Assembly (NCBI RefSeq): GCF_032051575.1
Contig: NZ_DAMBYD010000004.1
Coordinates: forward strand, 1-64,000
Reading direction: 5' to 3'
DNA length: 64,000 nt
Source of the DNA: Aminipila sp032051575
GTDB taxonomy: Bacteria > Bacillota > Clostridia > Peptostreptococcales > Anaerovoracaceae
This document shows positions 62,601 to 64,000 of this stretch, one piece after another. Below the pieces are notes generated by a model. That model ran no database searches. It worked only from the letters and a program-made list of their open reading frames with translations, and was not told the origin of the DNA. Position numbers and translations under genes: made by a program. The stretch's first letter is position 1. Every line of letters starts with the position of its first letter.

Positions 62601-62922
62601 AAATGGTGTAGAACTTTCTTCAGGAGCCGTGAGAAACCATAGACCGGAGGTCATGGTGAAGGCTTTTGAGATTGCAGGTTATACAGAAGAAGATGTTAAA
62701 AACAAGTTTGGAGCATTATATAAGGCCTTTCAATATGGAGCGCCACCACATGCTGGTATGGCTCCTGGCGTTGATAGAATGGTTATGCTGCTGGCAGAAG
62801 AGGAAAGTATAAGAGAGGTTATACCATTCCCACTTGCAGCAAATGGACAGGATATGTTATTTAATTCACCAAGCCCAGTAGAAGAAATACAGCTTAGAGA
62901 AGTGCATATAAAATTAAGATAA
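59650..62922 (+). CDS. gatB-aspS: GatB-aspartyl-tRNA synthetase fusion protein
   Basis: 1090 residues in one uninterrupted frame. Residues 1 to about 475 are GatB: MGLEVHVELSTKTKIFCGC, the zinc site CPVCLGLPG, NRFDRKNYFYPDLPKDYQIS, and a YqeY-like tRNA-binding tail. A Lys/Glu/Ala-rich linker (about 476-512) joins a complete bacterial aspartyl-tRNA synthetase: anticodon-binding AGWVRTIRNHGGIAFVDLRD, class II motif 2 region FRDEDARADRSPGEFYQLDFEMAF, the GAD insert (AIRVPDKAKMPKSFFEKM), and motif 3 GMAPGVDRMVMLLAEEESIREVI. A synthetase that also charges tRNA(Asn) with Asp feeds GatCAB, so the fusion covalently couples the charging and amidation steps. Both parts retain their key motifs. Confidence 0.97.
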   Translation: MNYEIVMGLEVHVELSTKTKIFCGCSTEFGGEPNSHVCPVCLGLPGSLPVLNKDVVNRAIKAGLALNCNIQKENRFDRKNYFYPDLPKDYQISQLYHPICRNGFMDVTVDGETSRITLCEIHMEEDAGKLVHDVGGTLVDYNRCGIPLIEIVTNPDFRNAQQIVTFLENLQQMLKYLDVSDCKMQEGSMRADVNLSIRPKGVESFGTRTEMKNLNSFKAIQRAIEFESKRQMELVESGGIVTQETRRWDDEAGESYAMRSKENAQDYRYFPDPDLLPIHIDEQWISDLRDALPELPMKKKERYQKIFGLSEDIAKTITATKEIAEIFEATTEKSGDAKLSANFIAGDVLRLLKDRSVEPEKVSIDAKKLAAVVKLTADGKINRSVAKQVIEEVFDNNTDPLEYIEEKGLLAIENTQLIEKAVEDAIDENPKSIEDFKAGKQKAFGFLVGQAMKKLEGKASPQIVNKLIKEKLDKIALDAAVETEAKEQEKKAAEAKKYDVKEWDIAIDDSEFDGCYRTVDCNQLTMTDVGREVKLAGWVRTIRNHGGIAFVDLRDHYGVTQIVVTESMVDRLNKETVISVTGTVLKRDEDTINTKISTGEVEVKASAIRILGIAQNTLPFEIDSSLDTREDVRLKYRFLDLRNPKVHDKMVLRAKIIKYLRKQMEELDFMEIQTPILGNSSPEGARDYLVPSRKHKGTFYALPQAPQQFKQMLMASGFDKYFQIAPCFRDEDARADRSPGEFYQLDFEMAFATQQDVFEVAEKVLYSTFKEFSNLEVSKPPFRKITFEESMLKYGNDKPDLRNPLIITDLSDFFNAVDFAPFKGKIVRAIRVPDKAKMPKSFFEKMEVYARSIGMKGLGYITVNEDMSYKGPIDKFFTDEQRKNLADREGLQPDDILYFISDEKSVVAKYAGLIRTEVASRLDLINRGKFEFCYITDFPMYEYNEDLGKIDFTHNPFSMPQGEMKALMEINPLDIKAYQYDIVVNGVELSSGAVRNHRPEVMVKAFEIAGYTEEDVKNKFGALYKAFQYGAPPHAGMAPGVDRMVMLLAEEESIREVIPFPLAANGQDMLFNSPSPVEEIQLREVHIKLR

Positions 62923-62933
62923 AGGGAAAAATA

Positions 62934-62986
62934 AAGTCGAGACTTTTAACATTAGGTATTCCTAAGATATGAGTCTCGACTTTTCT
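62934..62986. terminator. Terminator between the gatB-aspS fusion and ddh
   Basis: AAAGTCGAGACT pairs with AGTCTCGACTTT, with inner pairing in the loop (TAGGTATTCCTA). Both strands end in T-rich tails, so it serves both convergent genes. Confidence 0.8.
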
Positions 62987-63005
62987 ATATTTTATAAGTT
63001 TCTTG

Positions 63006-63995
63006 TTATAGCAGTTCTGCGCGAAGTCTTTCAATTGGTTGAGCTGATAAGTATGCAGGCGGAATTTCCAAAACTGTTTTTGCACCATAAATACCTTCGG
63101 AAAAAAGCCTGTGAACAGCTCTTGCATAGCATACTAAAACACTCGAAGTAAATTCTGGGTTTGAATCAAGCTTTAAAGAAAATTCATAAATATGGTTGGT
63201 TTCTTGATTTACACCAGTTGTTCCACTTCTTTGAACAAACCCTCCATGAGGCATGCCGCTATGATTCTCAGTCAGTTCCTGATCACTTACAAAGTGAACA
63301 GTAGTATTGTAATCAGAAAAATAATTTGGCATATTTACTATTTCAGAATATACTTTATCCTGATTTGCACCAGGCTTTAGGGAAACAAAACATTCTCTTG
63401 TATGCATTTCTCTTGCAGTATATATAGGATGAGTTCCATTTCTTACTTCTTCTATTGCAGATTCAATAGGAAGAGTATATTGTATAGCGTTAGAAACTCC
63501 TTCGATGCGGCGTAATGCATCGGAATGACCTTGGCTGACTCCTTTTCCCCAGAAAGTATAGCTGTTACCTACAGGTAATACCGATTCTGCAAAAATTCTG
63601 TTTATAGAAAATAATCCAGGGTCCCAACCCGCAGATATAACTGCGCAATGGTTAGTTTCCAAAGCAGAATTATTTACTGAATTAAAATGTTCTGAAATTC
63701 TTGCATGGGTGTCAAAGCTATCAACGATATTGAAATGTGAAGCGAAGGCAGGGCTTTGACTCATTAAATCAGTAGAACTGCCACCACAAAGAATCATAAC
63801 ATCAATTTCTTCTTTATGGTTTAAGGCTTCTTTAACATTATATACCTTTGCATTATCTGTAAGAGGATGAATTACTGCTGGGTCACGACGTGTAAATATA
63901 CCAGCAAGCTCCAGATCAGAGTTTTGACCGATGGCTAATTCCACGCCACGTCCTAAGTTACCGTATCCTAAAATACCTATTCTTAAATTTTCCAT
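63006..63995 (-). CDS. ddh: meso-Diaminopimelate D-dehydrogenase
   Basis: 329 residues, complete; the ATG at 63995 is five bases from the window end. NADP-binding GILGYGNLGRGVE at the N terminus, then ILCGGSSTDL and DSFDTHARI, the substrate-binding SAGWDPGLFSINR and GKGVSQGHSDALRRI, and HGGFVQRSGTTG towards the end. It makes meso-diaminopimelate from tetrahydrodipicolinate in one reductive step, for lysine and for peptidoglycan. It shows that the cell can make meso-DAP, which bears on the unusual MurE-like ligase at 11833. Confidence 0.96.
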   Translation of the reverse strand: MENLRIGILGYGNLGRGVELAIGQNSDLELAGIFTRRDPAVIHPLTDNAKVYNVKEALNHKEEIDVMILCGGSSTDLMSQSPAFASHFNIVDSFDTHARISEHFNSVNNSALETNHCAVISAGWDPGLFSINRIFAESVLPVGNSYTFWGKGVSQGHSDALRRIEGVSNAIQYTLPIESAIEEVRNGTHPIYTAREMHTRECFVSLKPGANQDKVYSEIVNMPNYFSDYNTTVHFVSDQELTENHSGMPHGGFVQRSGTTGVNQETNHIYEFSLKLDSNPEFTSSVLVCYARAVHRLFSEGIYGAKTVLEIPPAYLSAQPIERLRAELL

Positions 63996-64000
63996 TTTGT

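Overview
The window is about 64 kb of low-GC, gene-dense chromosome from a spore-forming anaerobic member of the Clostridia that lives by fermenting amino acids. Evidence for the lifestyle: a 4-hydroxybutyrate/crotonyl-CoA gene set, ornithine carbamoyltransferase plus carbamate kinase, several amino-acid transporters, and a CoA-acylating aldehyde dehydrogenase paired with an omega-aminotransferase. Evidence for sporulation: spoIIGA-sigE. The combination resembles Anaerovoracaceae (Clostridiales family XIII, Aminipila/Anaerovorax-like), but that placement is inference from gene content only. Rare start codons are common: TTG for ribD, the padR gene, the Acb2-like gene and the ANTAR gene; ATT for infC.

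Layout, left to right. (1) 1-3644: end of 4-hydroxybutyryl-CoA dehydratase, a small Cys-rich protein, 4-hydroxybutyrate CoA-transferase and 4-hydroxybutyrate dehydrogenase. (2) 3740-8576: a DUF975 membrane protein, then an FMN riboswitch with two tandem terminators and ribD-ribE-ribBA-ribH. (3) 8672-15889: a P-loop ATPase, then an ATP-grasp ligase, an Asp/Glu-type racemase and a MurE-like ligase (a possible D-amino-acid cell-wall branch), an ArsB/NhaD-type permease and an aldehyde dehydrogenase. (4) 15969-24024: arcB-arcC, an AGCS symporter, a GlnK/GlnL-type two-component system, then a divergent pair of tiny genes (a 30-residue seven-cysteine peptide on the minus strand and an Acb2/Tad1-hairpin-like protein on the plus strand), and a LysP-like permease. 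(5) 24041-31700: an accessory region with a BlaR1/BlaI pair, a PadR-HAAS-SdpI-DUF3784 operon, orphan small genes, a transposase remnant, a GNAT enzyme, a candidate type I toxin-antitoxin locus and tRNA-Arg(UCG). (6) 31893-42677: a chemoreceptor, an amidase, a split LysO exporter, a MoxR ATPase with a VWA protein, and a sigma-54 activator upstream of a sigma-54 promoter that drives the aldehyde dehydrogenase-aminotransferase pair. (7) 42751-46673: lexA with an SOS box, infC-rpmI-rplT with an L20-type leader, and spoIIGA-sigE. (8) 46683-57723: a nitrogen-assimilation block with an ANTAR antiterminator, type III glutamine synthetase, an AmtB-PII fusion, and divergent gltB-gltD. (9) 57786-63995: gatC, gatA and a GatB-AspRS fusion, then meso-diaminopimelate dehydrogenase on the minus strand.

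Most striking points: the GatB-AspRS fusion; matching 5' leaders on glnN and amtB in which a short AAAGGC hexaloop hairpin and an intrinsic terminator are mutually exclusive, beside an ANTAR gene; the Acb2-like protein and Cys-rich peptide in divergent arrangement; and the ligase-racemase-MurE cluster. No CRISPR array, rRNA or intact insertion sequence was seen.
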